Shown here: positions 53,794 to 64,000 of the stretch, in pieces
Layout: each line of letters starts with the position of its first letter
Numbering within the stretch: position 1 is the stretch's first letter
Assembly: GCA_024743195.1 (NCBI GenBank)
Contig: JANSXE010000006.1
Coordinates: 186,001 to 250,000, forward strand
DNA: 64,000 bases
Source of the DNA: Alphaproteobacteria bacterium
Lineage (GTDB): Bacteria; Pseudomonadota; Alphaproteobacteria; UBA8366; Aestuariispiraceae
Reading direction: 5' to 3'
Notes under the pieces: model-generated
What the model was told of the DNA's origin: nothing
The model's input: only the letters and a program-made list of their open reading frames with translations
Databases searched by the model: none
Made by a program: the position numbers and the translations under genes

Positions 53794-55005
53794 TCAGGGG
53801 CAGCCGAGCTTGGCCGCCTCGCTTTCGCCGGTGGCGAGGATCCGCTGGCTGGCCGAGCCGTCCTGCGACAGCGTCGCAAAGGCCTGACAGGCGGCGTCCG
53901 TCTTGCCGAGCGCGCCCAGCGACATGGCCAGCTTCAAGAGACTGTGGCTCGCCTTGTCGTTGCTCGGATAGCCGGTGTAAGCGTCCAGGAAGGTCGCCGC
54001 CGCGTCGCGATAGTTCTCGCGCGCATAAAAGGTCTCGCCCAACCAGTACATGGCGTTTCCGGCCAACTGATGGTCGCCGTGCCGGTCCACGAAACCGCGC
54101 ATCGCGGCCTCGGCCGCCGGGAAGTCGCGTTTGCGCAGCAGCGAAAAGGCGTACTCATACTGCGCTTCGGGCGCGCCTTCGGGCAGGGCGGCCGTCGGGG
54201 CCGCGGCCGTCGTCGCGGCCTCGCCCACCGCGCCGGGCGCCGGCGGAGGCTGGGGAGCGGCCTGGGGCGCAACTTGGGACGCCGCCTGGGACGACGGCGG
54301 CTCGGCCGCCGCTTGCCCTTCGCTGTCGGCGGCCGCAGGGAGCGCGGCCATCTCCGCCCCGATGACCTCGCCCGCCGCATTGGTTCGCAGCACGCCCAGC
54401 GCGCCCTCGGCGGGGGCGCCGTCGGTCAGGGCGCCGTCCTGGCTGGCGCCCGCGGAGGTGATCACGGTCGTGCCGGGCGCTTCAGCGCCGGGCGCCGCCC
54501 CGGCCTGGCCCGCGTTGGCGGGTTGGCCCAGCGCGACCGGCGCGCCGCCGGTCGCCGCGGCGGGCGCCCCGCCGGACCCGACGGACAAGCCCGCGCTCTG
54601 CTCGATCCGCTGCAGTCGATACTCCAGATCGGCGGCGTAGGTCTCAAGCCTCTGTTCCGCCTGGCGGGCCCGGAACTCCGCCTCTTCGACCCGGCCCGTC
54701 AGGTCCCGCATTTCGCGTTCGAGGCGTTGCATCTTGACTTGCAGCCGCCCGGCCACGTCGGTCGGAAGCGGCTCGGCGGTCGCAGAAGGCGCGGGCGGGG
54801 GGGCGGCGGCGGGCGCCGGCGGCTGGCCCTCGCCGCGATAGATGAAGCGCTGCAGATCGCTGAGATCGCGCTTCAGCAATTCCACCTCGCGCGCGAGGTC
54901 GTCCTGCGCAACGGCCATCGTCGGCGCCGTCGCAACCAGGCCCACGGCGAGCGTCGCCAGCGCGGCGGCGCGAAGCATCGGCGGGGAAAGCGTGGAAAGG
55001 GGCAT
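53794..55005 (-). CDS. cpoB: Cell division coordinator CpoB (YbgF)
   Basis: 403 residues from the ATG at 55005. Signal peptide (LRAAALATLAVGLVATAPTMAVAQ), coiled-coil region (LAREVELLKRDLSDLQRF ... VKMQRLEREMRDLTGRVEEAEFRARQAEQRLETYAADLEYRLQRIEQ), a long low-complexity Ala/Pro/Gln linker, then TPRs (YEYAFSLLRKRDFPAAEAAMRGFVDRHGDHQLAGNAMYWLGETFYARENYRDAAATFLDAY). Links Tol-Pal constriction to peptidoglycan synthesis. The linker makes it longer than E. coli CpoB (263). Separated from pal by a terminator. Confidence 0.93.
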   Translation of the reverse strand: MPLSTLSPPMLRAAALATLAVGLVATAPTMAVAQDDLAREVELLKRDLSDLQRFIYRGEGQPPAPAAAPPPAPSATAEPLPTDVAGRLQVKMQRLEREMRDLTGRVEEAEFRARQAEQRLETYAADLEYRLQRIEQSAGLSVGSGGAPAAATGGAPVALGQPANAGQAGAAPGAEAPGTTVITSAGASQDGALTDGAPAEGALGVLRTNAAGEVIGAEMAALPAAADSEGQAAAEPPSSQAASQVAPQAAPQPPPAPGAVGEAATTAAAPTAALPEGAPEAQYEYAFSLLRKRDFPAAEAAMRGFVDRHGDHQLAGNAMYWLGETFYARENYRDAAATFLDAYTGYPSNDKASHSLLKLAMSLGALGKTDAACQAFATLSQDGSASQRILATGESEAAKLGCP

Positions 55006-55139
55006 GGCGCTGAACTCTATCCGGTCACCTACGGCTGCGTCCCGCATAGGGTCTCAATATGTCGCCAATATGGCGCAGGGGGCGTCGCCAACATGACCCG
55101 GGGCGCGCCGGACGAACGGCGGCGCCCTGAAACAACGAC

Positions 55140-55170
55140 GACCGGCCTCCTCGCGCGGAGGAGGCCGGTC
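55140..55170 (-). terminator. Rho-independent-type terminator after pal
   Basis: GACCGGCCTCCTC, loop GCGCG, GAGGAGGCCGGTC: a perfect 13-bp stem, 24 bases downstream of the pal stop. Weak T content after it. cpoB beyond it is then read either through it or from its own promoter in 55006-55139. Confidence 0.7.
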
Positions 55171-55194
55171 GCCCGTGTCCGATCGGCGCGCGAC

Positions 55195-55722
55195 TTAGCT
55201 GGCCGCGCCGCTGACGATGTCCGTGACCGCGCGGCGGTTCTGCGCCCAAGCGGCCTCGTTCGAGCCCGCGACGGCCGGACGCTCCTTGCCGTAGGAGATC
55301 GTGCGGACGCGGTTCGGATCGATCCCCTGCGCCACCAGATACTCCTTAACCGCATTCGCGCGGCGCTCGCCGAGCGCGAGGTTGTACTCGCGCGTGCCGC
55401 GCTCGTCGCAATGACCCTCGACCACGATCTGGGTCGACGGATACTGCCGCAGCCACAGGGCCTGGCGGTCCAACGTCGCCCGGGCGGACGAGGACAGCTC
55501 AGACTTGTCGAACGCGAAGAAGACCCGATCGCCCACCTCCGTGATGAACTCCTCCTCGGAGCCCGGCAGCACCGACGGCTGCGCCGAGCCGGTGTCCGTC
55601 GTGGTGGTCGTGGCCTGCGTGGTCGTCCCCTGACCGCTGGTGTCCGCCGTCTCCTCGGGCTCCGAGGCGCAGGCGGCGACCAGGGTCAACGCCGCCAGCA
55701 GGCTGATCATCTTAACGCGCAT
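55195..55722 (-). CDS. pal: Peptidoglycan-associated lipoprotein Pal
   Basis: 175 residues. AGGGGG precedes the ATG at good distance. Lipobox LVAAC, a Thr-rich tether (GTTTQATTTTTDTGS), then an OmpA-like domain (VFFAFDKSELSSSARATLDRQALWLRQYPSTQIVVEGHCDERGTREYNLALGERRANAVKEYL) that binds meso-diaminopimelate through the conserved Asp and Arg. Anchors the outer membrane to peptidoglycan and pairs with TolB. Confidence 0.96.
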   Translation of the reverse strand: MRVKMISLLAALTLVAACASEPEETADTSGQGTTTQATTTTTDTGSAQPSVLPGSEEEFITEVGDRVFFAFDKSELSSSARATLDRQALWLRQYPSTQIVVEGHCDERGTREYNLALGERRANAVKEYLVAQGIDPNRVRTISYGKERPAVAGSNEAAWAQNRRAVTDIVSGAAS

Positions 55723-56147
55723 AGAAGCACCCCCTAAAGGAAAGGCCGACGCACAAGCGCATCGCCCGTCAGTCCCATTGAACTCGCGATCCTCCGCAGC
55801 CGTGCGGGTCCGCGGCGCTCCGCAGACCCATTCGGCCGCCTACGACCGAAACCCGCGCCGGATCGCGTCGACATTCCGGATCGCAGCGCCGCTTCGGCCC
55901 GTTCGGCCCGGCTCCCGATCCGCCGCCCGCAACCGCCCCACAGCAAAGACAAAGGGACGCCGCGGGTAGGCGACAAGAGACCGGTTTCGAGCCTGAATGG
56001 GCGCGCCGACCCCGGAACACCGCCTGTTTCCGGCGCGGTAGTTTAAGCACGCGGATTTTGTAATATCAACAGAAACCAGACTGAATCTCCCCGCCATTGG
56101 CTGGGATTTTCAGGGTTTTTGAGCGATCCCGCGCGGCGGTGCGATCT
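55723..56147. promoter_or_regulatory. 425-base tolB-pal intergenic region
   Basis: No gene is supported here. It contains one AT-rich segment (about 56040-56105) with the pal promoter candidate listed separately. The rest is GC-rich, with no obvious repeat. It is unusually long for the tolB-pal junction, which is often short. Confidence 0.4.
56041..56069 (-). promoter_or_regulatory. Candidate promoter for pal
   Basis: On the minus strand TTGATA (56069-56064), 17-base spacer, TTAAAC (56046-56041). A good sigma-70 match in the only AT-rich part of the gap, implying a pal leader of roughly 310 bases. Confidence 0.45.
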
Positions 56148-57532
56148 TCACGGATTGAGCGGCGACCAAGCCGGATCCGACGCGTCCCCGGGGGTGACGA
56201 CCTCGCGCAGATTATAGCCGGTGAGATCGATCGAGAAGAGGGAGACGGCGCCGCGCTCGCCGCGGGTTTCGCGGAAGAACATGAGCACCCGTCCGTTCGG
56301 CGACCAGGTCGGCCCCTCATTGTGGTAGCCGCCGACGAGCAGCCGTTCGCCGGTCCCGTCGGGGCGCATCACGCCGATGAAGAACTCGCCGCGATGGATC
56401 TTCGTGAAGGCGATCAGATCGCCGCGCGGCGACCAGACCGGCGTGCCGTAGCGCCCCTGCCCGAAGCTGATGCGGCGGAGATTGCCGCCGTCGCTGTTCA
56501 TCACGTAGATTTGCTGCGAGCCGCCGCGGTCCGATTCGAAGGTGACCTGCGCGCCGTCCGGCGCGAAGGACGGGGCCGTATCGATCGCCTGGTTGTCGGT
56601 CAGCCGCCGCGGCGTGCGCGTGCGCAGATCCATCAGGTAGATGTCGGAGTTGCCGGCCGCCGCATGGCTCATGATGACGGAGTTGCCGTCGGGCGAAAAG
56701 CGCGGCGCGAAGGTCATCCCGTCGAAGGCGCCCAGCACCTCCTGCCGGCCGGTGCGGATGTTGAAGAGATAGACCCGCGGCGTATCGTTGAAATAGCTGA
56801 GATAGGTGATCTCCTGCCGCGCCGGCGAGAAGCGCGGGGTCAGCGCCATCGCGCGCCCGTCGGTCAGGAAGCGGTGGTTCGCGCCGTCCTGGTCCATGAT
56901 GGCCAGGCGCCGGGTCCGATCGATCTTCGGCCCGCTTTCCGCGACATAGACGATGCGGGTGTCGAAATAGCCCTGCTCGCCCGTGATGCGCTGATAGACG
57001 GCGTCCGAGATGATGTGCGCGACGCGCCGCCAATGCGGCTGCTCCGTCTGATAGGCGCGGCCCAGCATCTGCGCTTCCGCGAAGACGTCCCACAGCCGGA
57101 ACTCGACCCGGATGCGGCCGTCCTCGCGCACCTCGATCGAGCCGTTGACCAGCGCCTGGGCGTTGACCACGCGCCAGTCCGCGAAGCGCGGGCGGACCTT
57201 CATGCTGGCCGCCGTCTGGATGAAGGCGCGCGGATCGATCGGCGCGAACAGGCCGGATCGCTCCAGGTTCGACGTGATCACCGTGGCGATGTCGCGGCCG
57301 ATCTGCGCCTCGGCGTCGCTGACGCCGAAGAACTCGGTGATCGCGATCGGCAGCGGCTCGACATTGCCGCGGGTGATGTCGATGCGCACTTCCGCGCCCG
57401 CCGGGCGCGCGCCGGCGAGCGCCAACCCGGCGCCGCCCCCGAGGAGCCCCAGCGCCGCGCGCCGTGACACCGCAAGCGTTTCGGCGGCCGGACGCGGCGG
57501 CAGATCCGATTCGCAGACCGTCTCGTCAGACA

Positions 57533-57533
<1 letters not shown>
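56148..57533 (-). CDS. tolB: Tol-Pal system beta-propeller protein TolB
   Basis: 461 residues. The ATG overlaps the tolA stop by one base (TGATG). The N-terminal region ends in [25 protein letters not shown], with paired Arg before a weakly hydrophobic stretch, which looks more like a Tat than a Sec signal. Then come the TolB N-terminal domain ([39 protein letters not shown]) and propeller blades with [36 protein letters not shown] and [13 protein letters not shown] periplasmic partner of Pal and TolA. Confidence 0.95.
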
Positions 57534-58543
<1,010 letters not shown>

Positions 58544-58615
58544 GCCGTACCCGTAACCCGCCTTACCTGAGATCCGCCGAGCGCCCGCCGACGCCCCGCG
58601 CCCGGACCATGCCGG

Positions 58616-59098
58616 TCACTGCCCCGCCACGCCTTCGTCCTGGCCCGGCAGCCGGGCGAGGAGGGCCACCTTGTTGAACCCGGCCGAACTGATCGTTCCC
58701 ATCACCTCCATCACCCGTCCGTAGGCGATGCGGCTGTCGCCGCGCACGAAGATGCGCACGTCCGGATTGTTGCCGGTCACGGCGCGCAGGCGCGGCACCA
58801 GATTGTCGAGCTCGATCGCCGTCTCCTGGATATAGACCCGCCCGTCCTGATCGACCGTCAGCACCAGGGGCTCCTCCGCATCGTTCAGGCTCGCCGCCTG
58901 GGTCTCCGGCAGATCGACCGGCACGCCGACCGTCAGCAGCGGGGCCGTCACCATGAAGACGATCAGCAGCACCAACATGACGTCGACGAAAGGCGTCACA
59001 TTTATGTCCGACATGGGGCGATAGCGGGACCGCGCGCCGCTCGCATAGCCGACGCGCCCGCCGCCCGGTCCGCCGCCGCCCATCAGGCCGCCCGCCAT
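58616..59098 (-). CDS. tolR: TolR
   Basis: 160 residues, one membrane helix (DVMLVLLIVFMVTAPLLTVGVPVDLPETQA) carrying the proton-path Asp of the ExbD/TolR family (INVTPFVDVMLVLL), then the periplasmic dimer domain. The N-terminal 25 residues are Gly-rich. Lies 3 bases after tolQ and 72 bases before tolA. Confidence 0.96.
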   Translation of the reverse strand: MAGGLMGGGGPGGGRVGYASGARSRYRPMSDINVTPFVDVMLVLLIVFMVTAPLLTVGVPVDLPETQAASLNDAEEPLVLTVDQDGRVYIQETAIELDNLVPRLRAVTGNNPDVRIFVRGDSRIAYGRVMEVMGTISSAGFNKVALLARLPGQDEGVAGQ

Positions 59099-59101
59099 GG
59101 C

Positions 59102-59881
59102 TCAGCCCTCCTCTTCGAGCTGGCGCGAGATGATCGCGCTGAACTCGCCGGCGAAGGCCTCCATACGCCCGGCGTAGCGCGACAGATCGTTGGAGATCTT
59201 GTTGTAGGCGACCGTCGCCGGGATCGCGGCCACCAGCCCCAGCGCCGTGGCGAACAGCGCCTCCGCGATTCCGGGGGCGACGACGGCGAGGCTGGTCTGC
59301 TTCGTCGCCGCGATCGCGGCGAAGCTGTTCATGATGCCCCAGACCGTGCCGAACAGCCCGATGAAGGGCGCCGCGGAGCCGACGGAGGCGAGGAAAGGCA
59401 GGTATTTCTCCAGCCGCTCGATCTCGCGCGAGAGGGTGACGTGCATGACCCGGTCGATGCGCTGCTGCAGGCCGGCCGCGCTATCGCGCAGATAGCCCCG
59501 CCCGGCGGAGCGCTGCCACTCGCGCATGGCGGCGGCGAAGACCGACGCCATCGGGTCGGCCGGATACTGGCCGATCCGCTGATAGAGATCGTCGAGCGAG
59601 CCGCCGGACCAGAAGGCGTCCTCGAACTTGGTCGCCAGCCGCTGCAGCCGGCGCATGCGCATCACCTTCTCGAAGATGATCGCCCAGCACCAGATCGACG
59701 CCAGCACGAGCAAGATCATGACCCCCTTCACCACCCAGTCGGCCTGCATGAACAGGCCGAAGAGCGACATGTCCGGCGCGGCCGCGTCCGCGCCGATCAT
59801 GATGGTGTCGATCACGCCGGCCTCGCCCGCCTGCAGGCCGCCCTCCGCGGCGCCGGCCGCGCCCGTCTCGTCCTGTTCCAT
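59102..59881 (-). CDS. tolQ: TolQ
   Basis: 259 residues with three membrane helices (VVKGVMILLVLASIWCWAIIFEKV, FLASVGSAAPFIGLFGTVWGIMNSFAAI, GIAEALFATALGLVAAIPATVAYNKI), the MotA/TolQ/ExbB hallmark pattern. Proton-driven motor of the Tol-Pal machine with TolR. About 25 extra N-terminal residues precede the usual start. Confidence 0.96.
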   Translation of the reverse strand: MEQDETGAAGAAEGGLQAGEAGVIDTIMIGADAAAPDMSLFGLFMQADWVVKGVMILLVLASIWCWAIIFEKVMRMRRLQRLATKFEDAFWSGGSLDDLYQRIGQYPADPMASVFAAAMREWQRSAGRGYLRDSAAGLQQRIDRVMHVTLSREIERLEKYLPFLASVGSAAPFIGLFGTVWGIMNSFAAIAATKQTSLAVVAPGIAEALFATALGLVAAIPATVAYNKISNDLSRYAGRMEAFAGEFSAIISRQLEEEG

Positions 59882-59936
59882 GGTCTCTCCGTTTCGCTCT
59901 CGTCTGGCGCCCGGCCCGATGCGGGCCGTTGCGCGG

Positions 59937-60359
59937 TCAAGCCTCCGCCGCCTCGTAGCGCTGCAGCGCCTCGGCCAACGCCCGGGGCGCCCGCGTCGGC
60001 CGCCCGGCCGCGTCGATCAGCGCCACCAGCACCTCGACCGTGGCCAGAACCGCCGCGCCGCGCCGGATGGTCTGGCGCATCTCCAGGCTGGCGCCGCGCA
60101 GCCGCACGACCTCGGTCTCCACCGCCAGCGCGTCGTCGAGACGCGCCGGCTTGACGAACTCAATCGCGCACCGCCGAACCGCGAACAGCGCCCCGTGCTC
60201 CGTCAGCAACCCGTCATGATCGAAGCCGACCGCCCGCAACAGCTCGGTGCGACCGCGTTCGGCGTATTTCAGGTAGTTGGCGTGATAGACGATCCCGCCG
60301 GCGTCGGTGTCCTCGTAGTAAACGCGCACGGGCAGACGGTGCGGCGCGCGCTCAGCCAT
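59937..60359 (-). CDS. ybgC: Tol-Pal-associated acyl-CoA thioesterase YbgC
   Basis: 140 residues, hotdog fold with the YbgC/4-hydroxybenzoyl-CoA thioesterase motif [38 protein letters not shown], which contains the catalytic Asp. Conserved first gene of tol operons. Overlaps the end of ruvB by 8 bases, so the ruv and tol genes may be transcribed together. Confidence 0.94.
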   Translation of the reverse strand: MAERAPHRLPVRVYYEDTDAGGIVYHANYLKYAERGRTELLRAVGFDHDGLLTEHGALFAVRRCAIEFVKPARLDDALAVETEVVRLRGASLEMRQTIRRGAAVLATVEVLVALIDAAGRPTRAPRALAEALQRYEAAEA

Positions 60360-61461
60360 CCTCGCCCTCCCGGCCGCCGCCCTCGTTCCCGGCTTCGCCG
60401 TCCGCCTGCGCGCGCGCGAGCATGTCGAGCTGCGCGGCCGCGTCCGGCGACGGCTCCAGCCCGATATAGCGCCAGCCGGGCGGCGTCAGGACGCGCCCGC
60501 GCGGCGTGCGCTGCACCAGCCCCTGCTGGATCAGGAAGGGCTCGACCACCTCCTCGAGCACGTCGCGCTCATTGCCCAACGCGGCGGCGAGCGTCTCCGC
60601 CCCCACCGGTCCGCCGCCGTAGTTCTCCGCGATGCAGCGCATGTAGCGGCGGTCCATCGCGTCGAGCCCGCGCCGGTCGACGTCGAGCCGCAGCAGCGCC
60701 TTGTCCGCCGCGGCGGCGTCCACGCTCTCCGCCCCGTCGACGGCGGCGAAGTCGCGCACCCGCCGCAGCAGCCGGTTGGCGACGCGCGGCGTCCCGCGCG
60801 AGCGCCGCGCCACCTCGCGCGCGCCGTCCTCGGTCAAGATCATGCCGAGGATCGCGGCGGCGCGGCCGACGATCTCCGCCAACTCGTCCTCGGTGTAGAA
60901 GCTCATGTGCAGCGGGATTCCGAAGCGCTCCCGCAGCGGCGTGGTGATCAGGCCCGCCCGCGTCGTCGCGCCGACCAGCGTGAAGGGCGGCAGGTCGATG
61001 CGCACCGAGCGCGCGGCCGGCCCCTCCCCGATGATCAGGTCGAGCTGAAAGTCCTCCATCGCCGGGTAGAGGATTTCCTCCACCGCCGGCGAGAGGCGGT
61101 GAATCTCGTCGATGAAGAGAACGTCGCGCGGCTGCAGATTGGTCAGCAGCGCCGCCAGATCCCCCGCCTTGGCGATCACCGGACCGGAGGTGGCGCGAAA
61201 GCCGACGCCCAGCTCGCGGCTGACGATCTGGGCGAGCGTCGTCTTACCGAGCCCCGGCGGCCCGTAGAACAGCGTGTGGTCCATCGCCTCGCCGCGCTGG
61301 CGGGCGGCGGCGACGAAGATGGCGAGGTTCTGCTTCACCGCGCCCTGGCCGATGAAGCTGTCCAGGCTGAGCGGACGCACGCCCTCGCGCGCCTCCTCGC
61401 GATCCTCCGGCGCGGCTTCGGGCGAGACCGCGCGGTCCGCCATGGGGTCGGCCGGGCTCAT
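60352..61461 (-). CDS. ruvB: Holliday junction helicase motor RuvB
   Basis: 369 residues: [49 protein letters not shown] (Walker A), [33 protein letters not shown] (Walker B and RuvB signature), [22 protein letters not shown] (sensor) and the C-terminal winged helix ([20 protein letters not shown]). The ATG overlaps the ruvA stop (ATGA). The C-terminal tail is 15-20 residues longer than E. coli RuvB. Confidence 0.97.
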   Translation of the reverse strand: MSPADPMADRAVSPEAAPEDREEAREGVRPLSLDSFIGQGAVKQNLAIFVAAARQRGEAMDHTLFYGPPGLGKTTLAQIVSRELGVGFRATSGPVIAKAGDLAALLTNLQPRDVLFIDEIHRLSPAVEEILYPAMEDFQLDLIIGEGPAARSVRIDLPPFTLVGATTRAGLITTPLRERFGIPLHMSFYTEDELAEIVGRAAAILGMILTEDGAREVARRSRGTPRVANRLLRRVRDFAAVDGAESVDAAAADKALLRLDVDRRGLDAMDRRYMRCIAENYGGGPVGAETLAAALGNERDVLEEVVEPFLIQQGLVQRTPRGRVLTPPGWRYIGLEPSPDAAAQLDMLARAQADGEAGNEGGGREGEDG

Positions 61462-62096
61462 TGCGACAATTCCTTAAGCCCGGCGCGGATCAGGGCGGCG
61501 GCGTCCTTCGCGCCGTCCAGCCCCCGCGCGCCCCGCGCGACCGCCGAAAAGGCGTCGGAGCGCGAATAGCCGAGATTGACCAGCGCAGAGACCGCATCCT
61601 CGGCCGCCGCCGCATCCGCGGCGTCGCCGCCGGCGGCCGCGGCGCCGTCGGACGGCGTCGTCGCCGCGCCCGTCGCCGCGGGCCCGAGCGCGATGCCGCC
61701 GGCCTTGTCCTTGAGCTCGGCGACGATGCGCTGGGCCAGTTTCGGCCCGACGCCGTTAGCCCGCGCCACCGCCGCCTTGTCCTGCGCCGCGACGGCCTGC
61801 GCCAATTGGTCGGGCGTCAGGACGGAGAGGATCGCGAGCGCGACCCGCGCGCCCACGCCCTGGACCGTGGTCAGCGCGCGGAACCAGTCCCGCTCCGCGC
61901 GCTCGGCGAAGCCGTAGAGGTGGATATGGTCCTCGCGCACATGGGTTTCGATATCGAGCGCCGCCGCGCCGCCCGCCGGCGGCAGGCGCGAAAGCGTGCG
62001 CGTCGAGCAATAGACCCGGTAGCCGACTCCGCCGACGTCGAGGATTGCGCCGTCCTCCTCCACAGCCTCCACGAGGCCCTTCAGCCTGGCGATCAT
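61458..62096 (-). CDS. ruvA: Holliday junction-binding protein RuvA
   Basis: 212 residues: OB-fold start [31 protein letters not shown], helix-hairpin-helix motifs ([19 protein letters not shown] and [19 protein letters not shown]), an Ala-rich linker and the C-terminal domain III ([20 protein letters not shown]) that contacts RuvB. Start and stop overlap ruvC and ruvB by 4 bases each. Confidence 0.96.
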   Translation of the reverse strand: MIARLKGLVEAVEEDGAILDVGGVGYRVYCSTRTLSRLPPAGGAAALDIETHVREDHIHLYGFAERAERDWFRALTTVQGVGARVALAILSVLTPDQLAQAVAAQDKAAVARANGVGPKLAQRIVAELKDKAGGIALGPAATGAATTPSDGAAAAGGDAADAAAAEDAVSALVNLGYSRSDAFSAVARGARGLDGAKDAAALIRAGLKELSQ

Positions 62097-62683
62097 CGCG
62101 CGCCCCCGCCCGTGCGAAACCGGCCCCCCGCGTGCTGGCCCCCCGCGTGCTGGCCCGTCGCGTGCTGGCCCGTCGCATACTGGGTCGTCGGCCCGCCGCC
62201 GCTCCAGGCGCGCGAGGTGGCGCCGTGATGGCCGTGGCAGATCGCGACGGCCAGCGCGTCGGCGGCGTCCTCGCTCTCCGGCCGGGCGCCGGGCAGCAGG
62301 GTGCGGACCATGACGCCGATCTGATCCTTGGTCGCGCTTCCGGTGCCGACGACGGCCTGCTTGACGCTCTTCGCGGCGTATTCGGCGACCGGAAGGCCGG
62401 CCAAGGCCGGGGCCAGCAGCACGACGCCGCGGGCGTGGCCGAGCTTGAGCGTCGTGCCCGGGTTCTTGTTGAGGAAGGTCTCCTCGACCGCCGCCTCGTC
62501 CGGTGCGACGCGCTGCAGGATTTGCATCAATTCGTCATGCAGCGCCTTCAGGCGGTCCGCCATCGGCAGGGAGCCGGGCGGGTCGACCGTCCCACAGCCG
62601 ACAAAGGCCAGATGGGAGCCGTCCATGTCCACGACGCCCCAGCCGGTGTGCCTCAATCCCGGATCCAGTCCGATGATGCGCAT
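62093..62683 (-). CDS. ruvC: Holliday junction resolvase RuvC with a repeat tail
   Basis: 196 residues from the ATG at 62683. RNase H-fold resolvase with the acidic residues in [16 protein letters not shown] (Asp7), [10 protein letters not shown] (Glu) and [17 protein letters not shown] (two Asp). After the conserved end comes an unusual 30-residue tail, [34 protein letters not shown], encoded by four tandem 15-base units. The tail is absent from standard RuvC and may interact with DNA through its His and Arg. Confidence 0.94.
   Translation of the reverse strand: MRIIGLDPGLRHTGWGVVDMDGSHLAFVGCGTVDPPGSLPMADRLKALHDELMQILQRVAPDEAAVEETFLNKNPGTTLKLGHARGVVLLAPALAGLPVAEYAAKSVKQAVVGTGSATKDQIGVMVRTLLPGARPESEDAADALAVAICHGHHGATSRAWSGGGPTTQYATGQHATGQHAGGQHAGGRFRTGGGAR
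62126..62185. repeat. Four tandem 15-bp units in the ruvC 3' end
   Basis: CCCCGCGTGCTGGCC twice, CGTCGCGTGCTGGCC, and CGTCGCATACTGGGT follow without gaps. They encode [15 protein letters not shown] pentapeptides on the minus strand. Confidence 0.92.
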
Positions 62684-62727
62684 GCGATCCTGTCCAACGC
62701 GGCCCTGTTGCATGCGGCGGGCGCGGA

Positions 62728-63477
62728 TCAGCCGGCCAGCCGCTCCAACTCCGCCTCGGGGATGTCGAAATTCGACCAGACGTTCTGCGTGTCGTCGTAG
62801 TCGTCCAGCGCGTCGATCAGCTTCATCAGCGTTTCGGCCGCATCGCCCTCGACCGGGCTCAGCGTCTTCGGCTTCCACACGAGGCGCACCGTCTCCGCCT
62901 CACCGAACCGCTCCTGCAGCGTCGAGGAAACCTCGCCCAGATCGTCGGACTGGCAGGTGACGACATGGCCCTCGTCATCGGACTCGACGTCTTCCGCGCC
63001 GGCCTCCAAGGCGGCCTCGAACATGGCCTCGGCCTCCGCCGCGTCGACCTTGTAGCGCACCTCGCCCGCGCGATCGAACATGTAGGCGACCGAGCCGGTC
63101 TCGCCCATATTGCCGCCGTTCTTGTTGAAGAGGGAGCGGATGTCGGCCGCGGACCGGTTGCGGTTGTCGGTCATCACGTCGACGATGATCGCCACTCCGC
63201 CGGGGCCGTAGCCCTCGTAGCGGATCTCCTCGTATTCGGTCCCTTCGCCGCCGCCGGCGCCCTTCTGGATGGCGCGCTCGATATTGTCCTTCGGCATGGA
63301 TTGCGCGCGCGCCGCCTGGACCGCGAGCCGCAGGCGCGGATTGCTCGCCGGATCGGGGTCGCCCATCTTGGCCGCGACCATGATCTCCTTCGACAGCCGC
63401 GCGAAGAGTTGGGCGCGCTTCTTATCCTGCGCGCCCTTGCGATGCATGATGTTCTTGAATTTGGAATGCCCTGCCAT
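62728..63477 (-). CDS. yebC: YebC/PmpR family protein (TACO1-like)
   Basis: 249 residues: [39 protein letters not shown] is the invariant family opening, with [50 protein letters not shown] in the middle. Family members act in transcription regulation, and some relieve ribosome stalling at polyproline. It sits upstream of ruvC, as in most bacteria, with a 44-base gap. Confidence 0.96.
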   Translation of the reverse strand: MAGHSKFKNIMHRKGAQDKKRAQLFARLSKEIMVAAKMGDPDPASNPRLRLAVQAARAQSMPKDNIERAIQKGAGGGEGTEYEEIRYEGYGPGGVAIIVDVMTDNRNRSAADIRSLFNKNGGNMGETGSVAYMFDRAGEVRYKVDAAEAEAMFEAALEAGAEDVESDDEGHVVTCQSDDLGEVSSTLQERFGEAETVRLVWKPKTLSPVEGDAAETLMKLIDALDDYDDTQNVWSNFDIPEAELERLAG

Positions 63478-63876
63478 GACAGCCTGTCCCGAATGCCCTC
63501 GTCCGTCGAAAGGCTACGCTCGGCTCGCCGACCCGCGATCCGGACGATCACCCCAAGTTTTGCGGCTCCACGCCGATGATAGCCGATATGTGGTATGGGC
63601 GCACGGCTTTCCTATGCTCGCTCGCCGTCTTCCAGCGGCGGAAGCCCGGGCGTCCTATCGGCGCTTTATGGCGGTTTTGCGGCGCGGCCGCGCCGCCCGC
63701 CGCCGACGTCTTGCATAGGCGAGCGCGGGCCGGCTTGCAACGCTCCCGGCGGGCCGGCGCGCGGACCGGCCGCCGCCCATGCGGGCCAAGCCCGCTGTTG
63801 CTCTCGACGCGGACTCGGGCCAGCCTATGCGGTAACATCTGCCGCACCAGAGCGCGGCGCAACGAACGCAGGCGAG
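63478..63876. other. 399-base intergenic region between yebC and the last gene
   Basis: No gene is supported in this divergent gap. The more AT-rich part near 63560-63610 could hold promoters for both sides. The middle has GC-rich stretches such as GGCGCGGCCGCGCCGCC that can fold. I see no repeat shared with the rest of the window. Confidence 0.5.
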
Positions 63877-64000
63877 ATGAGCGACGAGTCCGATCCCCCC
63901 AAGCGCCCGGACCCGAAACGCCCGGACCCGAAACGCCCGGACCCGCAACGCCCGGACGTGGAGATCTTCACGCCGCCGCATCCGCTGAAGTCCAAGGTGA
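63877..64000 (+). CDS. Unidentified protein, N-terminal fragment with KRPDP repeats (3' truncated)
   Basis: ATG at 63877 with AGGCGAG before it. The visible 41 residues open MSDESDPP, run through pentapeptide repeats of the type KRPDP (three Lys/Arg copies, the fourth QRPDV), then VEIFTPPHPLKSKV, where the folded part probably begins. The window ends in this codon series. I do not recognise the protein. The repeat is a charged, Pro-rich and likely disordered tether. Confidence 0.6.
   Translation, partial: MSDESDPPKRPDPKRPDPKRPDPQRPDVEIFTPPHPLKSKV
63901..63960. repeat. Four tandem 15-bp units at the start of the last gene
   Basis: AAGCGCCCGGACCCG, AAACGCCCGGACCCG twice, and CAACGCCCGGACGTG in direct succession, in frame with the coding sequence. 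Confidence 0.93.

Noticed and set aside
63478-63718. Small plus-strand gene downstream of yebC's start (frame ending near 63718)
   Set aside because: The frame is mostly a shadow of yebC, and the part beyond it is Arg/Ala-rich with no ribosome-binding site or recognisable domain.

Overview
The window looks like chromosomal DNA of a very GC-rich alphaproteobacterium, most likely a member of Rhodospirillales in the broad sense. The evidence is a GcrA cell-cycle regulator with a dense cluster of GANTC (CcrM) sites in front of it, a DUF2794 protein, the alphaproteobacterial order radA-cvpA-purF-SDR, and the classic run yebC-ruvCAB-ybgC-tolQRAB-pal-cpoB-tilS-ftsH-glmM. I see no rRNA or tRNA gene, CRISPR array, prophage or insertion sequence. 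Most of the window is housekeeping DNA with metabolic islands between.

Layout. 1-2.8 kb: end of a GST, then a sulfur block (secreted rhodanese, YeeE/YedE thiosulfate-type transporter, 58-residue membrane peptide). 2.9-7.4 kb: radA, cvpA, purF and an SDR that has lost its catalytic Ser and Tyr. 7.6-11.8 kb (minus): TPR protein, bamB, der, small lipoprotein. 12-16.8 kb: small conserved proteins, a LysE/LysR pair, gcrA and an AI-2E-type permease. 16.8-21.4 kb: XRE-cupin regulator divergent from a DMT exporter, an aminotransferase, and a degenerate gamma-glutamyltransferase-like lipoprotein. 21.4-27.8 kb: M48 protease, DsbA-like protein, sfsA, map, radC and a large secreted monoheme protein. 27.9-29.3 kb: cardiolipin synthase.

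29.4-38.6 kb is the most coherent accessory system. A TRAP transporter and maleylacetoacetate isomerase (minus strand) stand back to back with homogentisate dioxygenase, fumarylacetoacetase, a non-canonical metallo-beta-lactamase-fold protein, an MhpA/MhaA-type FAD hydroxylase and a DUF2783 small protein (plus strand). The divergent control region carries two copies of the palindrome GTTTCA-NN-TGARAC. One lies exactly in the spacer of a good sigma-70 promoter. I infer a regulon that imports an aromatic acid, hydroxylates it to homogentisate and cleaves that to fumarate and acetoacetate.

38.9-48.6 kb: MarR regulator, OYE-type flavoenzyme, cupin, PhyH dioxygenase behind a perfect 24-bp palindrome, an Ada-like/GNAT/PhzF/dehydratase block, and a DUF1127 gene divergent from a MocR regulator with ATTGT/ACAAT operators at both starts. 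48.6-63.5 kb (minus): glmM, ftsH, tilS, cpoB, pal, tolBARQ, ybgC, ruvBAC, yebC. The last bases begin an unidentified plus-strand gene.

Patterns across the window: four genes carry exactly four tandem copies of a 12- or 15-bp in-frame unit at one end of the protein, in two cases multiplying the start codon. A dispersed ~110-bp intergenic repeat occurs twice, in opposite orientation.
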